DNA of 64,000 nt from an uncultured Eubacteriales bacterium (GTDB lineage: Bacteria; Bacillota; Clostridia; Lachnospirales; Lachnospiraceae): NCBI GenBank assembly GCA_949294665.1, contig CASFID010000052.1, positions 92,838-156,837 of the forward strand. Reading direction: 5' to 3'. The position numbers and the translations under genes were made by a program. The notes under the pieces are model-generated. The model was not told the origin of the DNA and ran no database searches. It worked only from the letters and a program-made list of their open reading frames with translations. Shown here one piece after another: positions 56,598 to 64,000 of the stretch. Every line of letters starts with the position of its first letter. Within the stretch, counting starts at the first letter, position 1.

Positions 56598-57671
56598 TTA
56601 CGGCTGCTCTTCGTAACGGACCACCCGGTTTCTTCCTGCTTCTTTTCCCTTGTAAAGTGCCTGATCAGCTTCCTGTATCAGATGTTTCAGGGTGGCGATC
56701 GTTCCCTGACTTGAAACGCCGATCGTAATAGTGAATCTCAATTCTTCATTTTCCCAGGACACTGAGTTTTGTGCCACCGCGGCGCGTAACTGCTCCAGAC
56801 AGGCAGCGCTCTCTTTCAATGGCATCGGAAAGAGAAACAGAAATTCTTCTCCGCCCCAGCGGAATGCGATTGCCTCGGGCGGCAGTATATCCATCGCGAG
56901 AAATCCTAAATGTTTCAGTACTGAATCACCGGCATCGTGGCCATATGTATCGTTGAAATTTTTAAAGAAATCCACATCACCCAATGCCACGGTGACAGCT
57001 TGTTCTTTCTTTTCCCACACAGGAGTCAGTTTAGCCAGAAAGTGTTCAAATCCACGGCGGTTTTTCAGTCCGGTCAGAGCGTCCTGTTCCGCTTCTGCCG
57101 TCAGTTGATCGCTTTGATCCAGCAATTTTAAAAATATATTCTGGTAATTGCGGACAAAAATACTGCTTGTCAGTCCCAACAGCGTCAGACTGCCTGTTAC
57201 ATTTAACAGCGTAAAGAAAATTTCAGAACGGTCGTCGATTATGGTCAAAGGATCTAACAGATGATCTACCAGCTCGTCTGAGACCAGGTATCCTATAATG
57301 CACAAACAGCATGCGGTCACCTGGAAAAAGCGCTGTGTGCGGAATGAAGCATCTGTAAAACGGATATAGCTGCTTGGGATAATGAGCACCAGTAAATACA
57401 TCTGGATACCACAGTCGTCCCCCAGTACATAAACCGTCAGGCACGACTGTACTGCGATCAGCATCCAGCATAACAAATAAACCGGAACAAAGCGGCGAAG
57501 ATTAGCTGCACGTGCGTTTATAAGATAAATCAGAGCTGCTATAATATAATATGTCGGAAGATAGGACAGGTGCAGTAACAAAGAAACTATTAAATTAACT
57601 CCAGAAGTGACGGCAAATCCAATGCACATCCATCGAATTTGCTGCTCTACATTCTTCCGGATTCCATCCAT
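56598..57671 (-). CDS. Membrane diguanylate cyclase (GGDEF protein)
   Basis: A 357-aa protein: about six membrane helices in residues 15-185, then a GGDEF domain (190-355). DALTGLKNRRGFE opens it, DVDFFKNFNDTYGHDAGD binds metal and the active loop is GGEEF within FRWGGEEFLFLF, all intact, so cyclic di-GMP synthesis is predicted. The RxxD inhibitory site that normally lies five residues before the loop is missing, so product feedback should be weak. Monocistronic, divergent from the second cell-wall-repeat gene. Confidence 0.92.
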   Translation of the reverse strand: MDGIRKNVEQQIRWMCIGFAVTSGVNLIVSLLLHLSYLPTYYIIAALIYLINARAANLRRFVPVYLLCWMLIAVQSCLTVYVLGDDCGIQMYLLVLIIPSSYIRFTDASFRTQRFFQVTACCLCIIGYLVSDELVDHLLDPLTIIDDRSEIFFTLLNVTGSLTLLGLTSSIFVRNYQNIFLKLLDQSDQLTAEAEQDALTGLKNRRGFEHFLAKLTPVWEKKEQAVTVALGDVDFFKNFNDTYGHDAGDSVLKHLGFLAMDILPPEAIAFRWGGEEFLFLFPMPLKESAACLEQLRAAVAQNSVSWENEELRFTITIGVSSQGTIATLKHLIQEADQALYKGKEAGRNRVVRYEEQP

Positions 57672-57821
57672 AGGGCAGCTTCCTTTCTATAAGCAGTTTT
57701 TGCTGTGTGTAGGGTATCGTTTTACAGTTTTACATAATATTCTAGAATAATTATAACTTTATAGAGACTTGTGCGTCAACAGCTGCCATAACTTAAATTG
57801 CAATAACTTATGAGAAAGTTC

Positions 57822-57850
57822 TTGCTTATCTGATATGTGAATGATATTAT
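57822..57850 (+). promoter_or_regulatory. Promoter of the second cell-wall-repeat gene
   Basis: TTGCTT (57822-57827), 17-bp spacer, TATTAT (57845-57850). The surrounding 256-bp divergent gap is A/T-rich and holds no gene. Confidence 0.75.
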
Positions 57851-57927
57851 AAAATCGTATGTTCACAAAATAATCACAAAAAATTAAGAATTCACACATG
57901 ATGGGTGGTTCTCAGGGAGGAATTAAG

Positions 57928-60288
57928 GTGAAGAGCGCGAAACTTAAACTCATTTTTGCAGGAGCGGCCCTTGCTTTTGCAATTGCCGTAGTTCCCTGCG
58001 GGGGAACAGTAAGAGCTGCCGAGGAAAGCATATCGGAGCAGGAAAGTCAGGCTCCGGGGCTTCAAGATCCGGAGCAGCAGGGAGAAACTTCCGGTGGGGA
58101 AACTCTTCCTCCGTCGCAGCCGGATAATTCCCTGGATGAAGAGAAAGGAACTCTTTCTGTCCAGTCAGGTGATACTCAGTCAGGCGGCCCCCAGGGATCG
58201 GATAGTACCTCTGATGCAGGAGAAGAAGGGACAGACACGGCAGGAGAGACGACAGAAGAGACAGAGACAAAACCGGAAGAGGATACGGGGACGAAACCGG
58301 AACAGGATACGGAGACAGAACCGGCAGAAGAGACAGAAAAAGAACCGGTATACAGACTCTCCAATAACAGGCTGTATCGCACAGACGACGGCACACCGTT
58401 TTCCGGGACAGGCTTTGCCCGTATGGAGAATGGCGGCTATTATTACGTTGTAAACGGACGATGGAACAGTTCCCTTGACGACATTGTAAAAGTGACGAAT
58501 GTAGAAGGCCATAACGGGGAATGGTGGCTGGTGCAAAACGGCAGATTCTCACAGATCAATACGGTTGCGAAAAACTCGAACGGCTGGTACTGTATTAAGA
58601 AAGGCGTAGTTGATTTTGAATGCAACAGCGTAGAGAAGAACGAGAGCGGCTGGTGGAAGATCAAAGACGGAAAAGTCGACTTTTCCTACAACGGCTTTGC
58701 GGAAAATAAAAAGGGCTGGTGGTATATCGAAGACGGAAAAGTAGATTTCAGTGTAAACGATATCGTGAAAGGAAGAGCAGACGGTCAAAGCGGCTGGTGG
58801 TACGTGCGCGGAGGCAAGATCACGTTCACGGATACGGTTGCCAAAAACAAGAGCGGCTGGTGGTGCGTAGAAAACGGTAAGGTCAATTTCAACTGTAACA
58901 GCGTAGAGAAGAACAGCAAAGGCTGGTGGAAGATCAAAAACGGAAAAGTTGATTTTACTTATAACGGCTTTGCGGAAAATGAGAAAGGCTGGTGGTATAT
59001 TCGGGACGGCAAAGTGAGCTTTGGAACGAACGACGTGCTGAAAGGAAAAGTAGACGGCCGGAGCGGCTGGTGGTACGTGCGCGGAGGCGAGGTCACATTT
59101 ACCGATACGGTTGCCAAAAACAAGAGCGGCTGGTGGTGCATCGAAGACGGCAAGGTGAACTTCAAATGCAACAGCGTAGAGAAGAACAGTAAAGGCTGGT
59201 GGAAGATCAAGAACGGTAAAGTTGACTTTGGATACACCGGAATAGCCAGGAATGAGAAGGGCTGGTGGCGTATCGAAGACGGCAAGGTGAACTTCAAATG
59301 CAACAGTGTAGAGAAGAACAGCAAAGGCTGGTGGTACATCAGGAACGGTCAGGTTGATTTCTCTTACACCGGAGTGGCGAAGAACAGCAAAGGCTGGTGG
59401 CGTATCGAAGACGGTAAGGCCAACTTCGGATTCAAAGGATTTGCGCAGAACAATAACGGCTGGTGGTATCTGAGCGGAGGAAAAGTCCGGTTTGATACAA
59501 ACAGCGTCATAAAAGGCACGGTAAACGGCGAAAATGCATGGTGGTACGTGGACGGCGGCCAGGTGAAGCTGAACTATAACGGAGTCGGAGTCAATCAGAG
59601 CGGCGCCTGGCTCATAGAAAACGGCAAGGTGAACTTTGATTTTACAGGAAAAAAGACCTTTAACGGACTTACATACACCTTTACCAACGGACGGACTTAC
59701 AACTATCAGGATGGCTGGCAGATCCTGAATGGGAAGAGTTACTATTTCAAAAACGGCGTAAGACAAAAGAACGGTATGGCAGACGGCTATAAACTGGACA
59801 GTCAGGGACACAGTGAAACCAGAGATCTGGTGCGTTCGCTCGTAGCCTCCTGTACAAACAGCAAGATGTCCAACAGCCAGAAGATACAGGCCATCTGGAA
59901 CTGGATGCGCAATAATAACTGGACATATACCAGAACGTACGAGCACATATATCCGAGCTGGAGCTGGTACAGCGGCTGGCAGGATGATTTTGCAAAGCAG
60001 TGTATCAAGAACAGATCCGGCAACTGTTTCCGCTATGCAGCGGCATTTGGCTACATGGTAAAAGAAGCGACCGGTTATCAGGTCCGCGTGTACCATGGTA
60101 TGACAAAGGCTACGCGGGGCGGAACAACACCGCATGGATGGACCACAGTAAAAATCGGAGGCACGTGGTACGCATATGATATCGATCTGGCGAAATTCGG
60201 CTCATACAGTTCGATCTATTATCACACTCCATACAGTGTCACATCCCGGTCGATCCACCTTCAGGGATCAGCGGCTAACTTATATTAG
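57928..60288 (+). CDS. Secreted cell-wall-repeat protein with transglutaminase-like domain (larger paralogue)
   Basis: A 786-aa exported paralogue of the 53.6-kb protein. Signal peptide 1-30 ([17 protein letters not shown]). Acidic Glu/Thr-rich stretch 60-140 with [15 protein letters not shown] repeats. About 16 repeats of the GWWxIxxGKV type fill ~150-570. The C-terminal domain shows candidate triad Cys in [11 protein letters not shown], His in TPHGWTTVK and Asp in [11 protein letters not shown] 57928 follows GGGAGGAATTAAG; ATG 57898 is farther from a ribosome site. Probably a wall-attached crosslinking or cleaving enzyme. Confidence 0.82.
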   Translation: MKSAKLKLIFAGAALAFAIAVVPCGGTVRAAEESISEQESQAPGLQDPEQQGETSGGETLPPSQPDNSLDEEKGTLSVQSGDTQSGGPQGSDSTSDAGEEGTDTAGETTEETETKPEEDTGTKPEQDTETEPAEETEKEPVYRLSNNRLYRTDDGTPFSGTGFARMENGGYYYVVNGRWNSSLDDIVKVTNVEGHNGEWWLVQNGRFSQINTVAKNSNGWYCIKKGVVDFECNSVEKNESGWWKIKDGKVDFSYNGFAENKKGWWYIEDGKVDFSVNDIVKGRADGQSGWWYVRGGKITFTDTVAKNKSGWWCVENGKVNFNCNSVEKNSKGWWKIKNGKVDFTYNGFAENEKGWWYIRDGKVSFGTNDVLKGKVDGRSGWWYVRGGEVTFTDTVAKNKSGWWCIEDGKVNFKCNSVEKNSKGWWKIKNGKVDFGYTGIARNEKGWWRIEDGKVNFKCNSVEKNSKGWWYIRNGQVDFSYTGVAKNSKGWWRIEDGKANFGFKGFAQNNNGWWYLSGGKVRFDTNSVIKGTVNGENAWWYVDGGQVKLNYNGVGVNQSGAWLIENGKVNFDFTGKKTFNGLTYTFTNGRTYNYQDGWQILNGKSYYFKNGVRQKNGMADGYKLDSQGHSETRDLVRSLVASCTNSKMSNSQKIQAIWNWMRNNNWTYTRTYEHIYPSWSWYSGWQDDFAKQCIKNRSGNCFRYAAAFGYMVKEATGYQVRVYHGMTKATRGGTTPHGWTTVKIGGTWYAYDIDLAKFGSYSSIYYHTPYSVTSRSIHLQGSAANLY

Positions 60289-60301
60289 TGATTTAAATGG
60301 T

Positions 60302-60342
60302 TATCCCCTTGAAAGACGAAATGCTTTCAAGGGGATATTTTT
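60302..60342 (+). terminator. Terminator of the second cell-wall-repeat gene
   Basis: A perfect 14-bp stem (TATCCCCTTGAAAG and complement), 8-base loop, then five T. Confidence 0.92.
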
Positions 60343-60364
60343 ACTTCCTGAATATTTTCTCATC

Positions 60365-61297
60365 TTATCTGGAACAGCGGAAGAGAAGTTCTTCCCATCT
60401 TCTGTCCACTTCTTTCTGGAAAGCTTCCAGAAGAGATTCATTGCCTTTCTGAAACAGATGCCGGAATCTCCCCTGCGGTCTCAGGAAATCTTCGATGGGC
60501 TTCTTGTTTTTCGGCTCGTAGTTCAGGATCCATTTGCCCTCGATCACTTCAAACAACGGCCAATAGCATGTCTCCACGCCCAGTTTACAGATTTCCATGA
60601 TATCCGGGGTGTTGTACCTCCAGCCCCTGGGACAGGGAGCCATGATATTAAGGAATGCAGCGCCCGGGGTATAGATCGCTCTTTCGGATTTGATATGCAG
60701 GTCTTTAAAGTTTTGTACAAAGGTAGTCTGCGCGACATATGGTATATCGTGTGCAGCCATGATGGATGCCAGATCCTTTCGGTTCTGCGGTTTGCCGTTA
60801 CTCTGGGCGCCCACCGGTGTCGTTGTCGTATCCGCATACATGGGCGTAGCCGATGACCGCTGGATTCCCGTGTTCATGTAGGCCCCGTTGTCATAGCATA
60901 CATAGACCATGTCGTGGTTTCTCTCCATGGCGCCGGAGAGCGACTGAAGACCGATGTCGTAGGTCCCGCCGTCGCCGCCGAAAGTAATGAACTTGTACGT
61001 TGCGTCCAGTTTTCCCTTGCGTTTTAACGCTTTGTATGCCCCTTCCACGCCGCTTAGCGTCGATCCGGCATTTTCAAAAGCATTGTGTATGTAGCTGTCC
61101 TGCCATGACGTATAAGGATATGTAAATGTGGATACCTCCAGACAGCCTGTGGCATTCCCGATCACTGCGTGATCTCCCTCGTGAAGTCCGCGCAGTACAT
61201 TTCTCACTGCGATAGTGCCTCCGCATCCCGCGCACATTCTATGCCCTGGAGCGAGACGCTCCGGTTTATTCATTATCTCTTTAAAATTATAAGCCAT
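60365..61297 (-). CDS. porB: 2-oxoacid:ferredoxin oxidoreductase, beta (TPP) subunit
   Basis: A 310-aa thiamine-diphosphate and iron-sulfur subunit. GHRMCAGCGGTIAVRNVL carries cluster Cys; GDGGTYDIGLQSLSGA and CYDNGAYMNTGIQRS form the TPP/Mg site. Last gene of the four-gene operon, 15 bases after alpha. The order gamma-delta-alpha-beta equals the T. maritima por operon. Pyruvate is the default substrate for the family, but the Ile-type T-box upstream argues for a branched or longer 2-oxoacid. Confidence 0.92.
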   Translation of the reverse strand: MAYNFKEIMNKPERLAPGHRMCAGCGGTIAVRNVLRGLHEGDHAVIGNATGCLEVSTFTYPYTSWQDSYIHNAFENAGSTLSGVEGAYKALKRKGKLDATYKFITFGGDGGTYDIGLQSLSGAMERNHDMVYVCYDNGAYMNTGIQRSSATPMYADTTTTPVGAQSNGKPQNRKDLASIMAAHDIPYVAQTTFVQNFKDLHIKSERAIYTPGAAFLNIMAPCPRGWRYNTPDIMEICKLGVETCYWPLFEVIEGKWILNYEPKNKKPIEDFLRPQGRFRHLFQKGNESLLEAFQKEVDRRWEELLFRCSR

Positions 61298-61312
61298 CTT
61301 CTGCGTCCCTCC

Positions 61313-62494
61313 TTATTCCCTGAGTCCCATATAGCGATAGGTTTCGCCGGCGTCATCCTGATCGATCATCTTCTGCAGATCGCCGAATACCTGTTCCATA
61401 TCTTCCACTCGAACATCGCGTCCTCCCAGGCCGTATATTATATTTGTAGCGAGAGCGGAACTTCTTGCGCGAAAAAGCGCCGACATCACGTCAGCTCCCA
61501 GCGGCCCGCCGTGATTGGAATATCCTTCGGCCCGGTCCATAACAGCGACTGCCTTTACATTTTTCAGCGCTTCGGCAATCTTTTCCGCAGGGAAGGGGCG
61601 ATAAAGCCTGATCTTTAGAAGACCGACTTTCTCGCCCTTTTCCCTGAGCCTGTCAATGGCATCCTTTGTGGTGCCTGCTGCCGAACCGATCATCACGACG
61701 GCGCGCTCTGCGTCTTCCAGACGATACGCCTCGAAAAGACCGTACTCTCTGCCGGAGATTTCCGCGAATTCTTTCGCCACATCCAGCACGGTCTGTTCCA
61801 CATGCTTCATGCCCTCTGCCTGATTTCTCTTTGCTTCCATATAGTAGTCGGTTATGGAGTAGGGGCCTACGGCCATGGGACATTCCGGATTCAGAAGATA
61901 GTTCTCCGGCTCATATTCTCCGACGAAAGCTCTGACGTCTTCATCTTCCAGAAGTTCGATGTTTTCAACGGCATGGCTGGTGATAAATCCGTCCTGACAG
62001 ATCATGATGGGAAGTCTGACATCCCTGTGCTCGGAAATCCGAAATGCCTGGACCATATTGTCATATGCCTCCTGGTTATTCTCCGCGTACATCTGGATCC
62101 ATCCGGAATCCCGGGCTCCCATGCTGTCCGAGTGATCGCAGTTGATATTGATCGGTCCTGACAGGGCGCGGTTTACCAGTGCAAGCGCCAGGGGAAGCCG
62201 ATTGGACGCTGCGATATAAAGTTCCTCCCACATGTACGCAAGTCCGCAGGAAGAGGTTGCCGTCAGCGCCCGTGCGCCTGCGGCGGAAGCCCCGATCGCG
62301 GCGCTCATGGAACTGTGTTCGCTCTCTACAGGGATAAATTCTGTATCCACCTTCCCGTCTGCTGCAAAAGAGGCGAAATATTGAGGGATTTCTGTAGACG
62401 GGGTGATGGGAAACGCCGGAAATACGTCTGGATTGATCTGGCGAAGAGCAAAGGCTACTGCCTCGTTTCCTGATAAGCGATCTCTTTTTGACAT
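61313..62494 (-). CDS. porA: 2-oxoacid:ferredoxin oxidoreductase, alpha subunit
   Basis: A 393-aa alpha subunit. LSGNEAVAFALRQINPDVFP and AFPITPSTEIPQ open the pyrimidine-binding domain; ESEHSSMSAAIGAS holds the TPP-activating Glu; TATSSCGLAYMWEELYIA and GARDSGWIQMYAENNQEA form the substrate side. C-terminal domain II (VGLLKIRLYRPFPAEKIAEA) follows. It sits 1 base after delta and 15 bases before beta. Confidence 0.93.
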   Translation of the reverse strand: MSKRDRLSGNEAVAFALRQINPDVFPAFPITPSTEIPQYFASFAADGKVDTEFIPVESEHSSMSAAIGASAAGARALTATSSCGLAYMWEELYIAASNRLPLALALVNRALSGPININCDHSDSMGARDSGWIQMYAENNQEAYDNMVQAFRISEHRDVRLPIMICQDGFITSHAVENIELLEDEDVRAFVGEYEPENYLLNPECPMAVGPYSITDYYMEAKRNQAEGMKHVEQTVLDVAKEFAEISGREYGLFEAYRLEDAERAVVMIGSAAGTTKDAIDRLREKGEKVGLLKIRLYRPFPAEKIAEALKNVKAVAVMDRAEGYSNHGGPLGADVMSALFRARSSALATNIIYGLGGRDVRVEDMEQVFGDLQKMIDQDDAGETYRYMGLRE

Positions 62495-62495
62495 T

Positions 62496-62798
62496 TCAAT
62501 TCACCCCTTCCATTGTAATTGCGCCAAAGGGACATGCCTTTACACAGATGCCGCATCCCTTGCAGTGGTCATAGTCGAATTCTGCTCTTCTTTTGTCGCG
62601 GACCGGAATACAGCTGTCCGGACATACCGGTGCGCATAACAGACATTGTCTGCACTTTTCTTCAATGAATACCGGTTTGACGCTGCTCCATTCGCCAGTC
62701 ATAAAATCCGCGGAGGTTCCCGCGCCTGCAATGACCATTCCCTCCGTCAGGTCCTGCCATTTTGTTTTCGTTCCCAGTCTGCTGATATCTGTTGCCAT
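62496..62798 (-). CDS. porD: 2-oxoacid:ferredoxin oxidoreductase, delta (ferredoxin-like) subunit
   Basis: A 100-aa subunit with two [4Fe-4S] motifs, CRQCLLCAPVCPDSCIP and CKGCGICVKACPFGAI, passing electrons from the TPP site toward ferredoxin. Start overlaps the gamma stop by 1 bp. Confidence 0.95.
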   Translation of the reverse strand: MATDISRLGTKTKWQDLTEGMVIAGAGTSADFMTGEWSSVKPVFIEEKCRQCLLCAPVCPDSCIPVRDKRRAEFDYDHCKGCGICVKACPFGAITMEGVN

Positions 62799-63370
62799 TA
62801 GTGCACCTCCTCAAACGCCATCTCGAGAGCCTTCATATTGCCCTCGATCACTTCTGGTTTACTTGCAAATTTGTGGTGGAAGGAGGAACGCATTTCTCTG
62901 AGAAATGTATCCTTGTCCATGATCTGAGCCACTTTTACGATCGCCGCAAGGAGCGGTGTGTTGGGGAAATACTTTCCAAGAGCCGCCATGGAGATCTTCT
63001 TTGCATCGATAATATATACGTCGCCTTTGTAGCCCTTCAGGTGAGGAATGATCTCTTCTTTCGTGCGTCCGGTATTCACCAGTATCGCGCCGTCCTCCTT
63101 CAGGCCGCTGGTCACATCGACCGCATCCAGCAGAGATTCATCCACGACCACGACGTACTGCGGATCATAGATATTGGAGTGTGCGCGGATCACGGTGTCA
63201 CTGATCCGGTTATAGGCGGTGATCGGCGCGCCCATACGTTCCGGACCATATTCCGGGAAGCCCTGCACATATTTGCCCGTCTGGAATGCCACATCCGCGA
63301 GGAGCAGAGCGGCAGTCTTTGCGCCCTGACCGCCCCGGCCATGCCATCTGATTTCTGTGTGGTTACTCAT
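62798..63370 (-). CDS. porC: 2-oxoacid:ferredoxin oxidoreductase, gamma subunit
   Basis: A 190-aa gamma subunit starting EIRWHGRGGQGAKTAALLLA, the family signature, with GFPEYGPERMGAP further on. First gene of the operon, with an AAAGGATG ribosome site. The ~165-base stretch between it and the T-box terminator contains a further ATGCCAG/CTGGCAT hairpin but no promoter, so transcription should come through the T-box. Confidence 0.93.
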   Translation of the reverse strand: MSNHTEIRWHGRGGQGAKTAALLLADVAFQTGKYVQGFPEYGPERMGAPITAYNRISDTVIRAHSNIYDPQYVVVVDESLLDAVDVTSGLKEDGAILVNTGRTKEEIIPHLKGYKGDVYIIDAKKISMAALGKYFPNTPLLAAIVKVAQIMDKDTFLREMRSSFHHKFASKPEVIEGNMKALEMAFEEVH

Positions 63371-63534
63371 GTTCGTTCTTCATCCTTTCTCTTGTTTCGT
63401 TCTCTTGTTTTGCCATATGCCGGTCCGGTGTTTCCTGTAAACACAATCATTGGAAATCCCAAAGAGCACCTCCCGGGATTGAAAGCGGATGCCAGGGGCC
63501 CGGGCATACCCCGGACTCTGGCATGTCGCGGATA

Positions 63535-63812
63535 TAAAAAATCCGTCCCCAATAGGGACGGACCATTTGATTCCGCAACCACCCTGTTTTCCCAAACAAG
63601 TACGAATACTGCGCACCAACATACGCGGTTTCTGTAACGGGAAACACCCGTGGGAACTTACAGAAAATCTTCGGTCCCCATCCTCAGAGATGATTTTCTG
63701 GAACGGTCTTCCGCTGTCTTTCACTGCCGGCAGCTCGCTGCAGGTAAGAGTCCGTCCCTTACTCCTTCTCGTCATAGAATTTAACTTACAGAGTGCAATC
63801 TGTTTTCTGATT
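63535..63812 (-). promoter_or_regulatory. T-box leader with isoleucine (AUC) specifier, controlling the por operon
   Basis: Read on the minus strand: GACGAGAAGGAGTA (loop-E/K-turn side of stem I), an apical stem with GCGAGCTGCCGGCAGTG, then GAAA-ATC-A-TCTCTGAG. By alignment with B. subtilis glyQS (GAAA-GGC-A-TTCTTGAG) the specifier is ATC, isoleucine, at 63692-63694. The T-box CAGGGTGGTTGCGG lies at 63573-63586; its TGGT bulge fits an A discriminator, as in tRNA-Ile. The competing terminator TCCGTCCC/GGGACGGA plus six T is at 63536-63562. Uncharged tRNA-Ile should switch on transcription. Confidence 0.9.
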
Positions 63813-63818
63813 ACAGAA

Positions 63819-63847
63819 ATTTTATCTTAAAATTCTGTAAATGTCAA
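63819..63847 (-). promoter_or_regulatory. Promoter of the T-box/por transcription unit
   Basis: On the minus strand TTGACA (63842-63847), 17-bp spacer and TAAAAT (63819-63824). Predicted start near 63812 matches the T-box 5' edge. Confidence 0.9.
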
Positions 63848-64000
63848 CACAGTAATTTAACTTGAGTTTTCGCAGAATTGTCCCCCTAAGATAAATCTGC
63901 TGAGTTTTGTTATCCACAACTTTCAAAAAATGGCTAAAATATAAGGAATCCTGTTCCTTTTTGATGTAAAATTAAGCTGTCAAACAAAAACCTTACTAAA
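63848..64000. other. Upstream intergenic sequence, no gene seen
   Basis: A/T-rich sequence to the window end. No frame, hairpin or RNA is apparent beyond one isolated TTATCCACA 9-mer near 63909. Confidence 0.6.

Noticed and set aside
58549-60135. A 528-codon open frame on the minus strand
   Set aside because: It runs antisense to the repetitive wall-repeat gene; the repeat's codon pattern keeps the opposite frame open. It has no ribosome site or recognisable domain.
63367-63830. Several open frames on both strands in the T-box region
   Set aside because: They overlap the structured RNA leader and its terminator, lack ribosome sites and resemble no protein.
63909-63917. TTATCCACA, a perfect DnaA-box-like 9-mer
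   Set aside because: It stands alone, with no further boxes, AT-rich unwinding element or dnaA/dnaN nearby, so an origin is not supported.

Overview
The window reads as chromosomal DNA of an anaerobic, low-to-mid GC Firmicute, most likely a gut Lachnospiraceae (Clostridia). The evidence is the large Alu-type SRP RNA, a type III glutamine synthetase, a class II aldolase, an E. hirae-like V-type ATPase operon, a four-subunit 2-oxoacid:ferredoxin oxidoreductase, secreted proteins built from GWWxI..GKV cell-wall-type repeats, and consensus sigma-A promoters with 17-bp spacers. Genus cannot be fixed from the sequence alone. No phage, insertion sequence, CRISPR array or tRNA was seen.

Layout. 1-6.5 kb: the end of a degenerate EAL protein, an Sfp-type phosphopantetheinyl transferase, an HTH protein, dGTPase, a minisatellite-bearing DUF6128-like protein, tadA, a DUF2798-like membrane protein and the SRP RNA. 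6.5-11.6 kb: a B12-binding/radical SAM protein, a 33-aa membrane miniprotein, an AIR-synthase-like protein, an Lrp/AsnC regulator, an aminotransferase and trmL. 11.7-20.7 kb: a complete V-ATPase operon (order F-I-K-E-C-G-A-B-D) whose c-ring subunit keeps the sodium ligands known from E. hirae. 20.8-27.5 kb: an AI-2E-family permease behind a structured 5' UTR, rpsF-ssb-rpsR (ssb apparently starting at CTG), a cysteine hydrolase, fba, and glnN behind a promoter plus terminator-like leader.

27.5-41.3 kb is a glycan-utilisation region: AraC regulator, GH2 beta-galactosidase, GH29 fucosidase, a YesM/YesN-type two-component system, two ABC permeases with a lipoprotein binding protein, and a sulfatase. 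Together they suggest import and trimming of host (mucin-like) or sulfated glycans. 41.4-52.3 kb carries an unusual ABC-class ATPase, a prolyl-tRNA editing-type deacylase, a 36-bp-repeat membrane protein, a three-gene overlap operon (degenerate KaiC-like domain fused to a PEP/pyruvate-binding ATP-grasp, then sbcD and sbcC), and a GH13 amylase. 52.5-60.3 kb encodes three secreted proteins, two with long cell-wall repeat arrays and a transglutaminase-like C-terminus, flanking rplM-rpsI and a membrane GGDEF protein.

60.3-64 kb holds a porCDAB-type operon on the minus strand. It is preceded by a consensus promoter and a T-box leader whose specifier reads AUC (isoleucine). This is the most interesting signal: a ferredoxin-dependent 2-oxoacid oxidoreductase apparently induced by uncharged tRNA-Ile, suggesting a role in isoleucine synthesis by reductive carboxylation rather than in bulk pyruvate oxidation.
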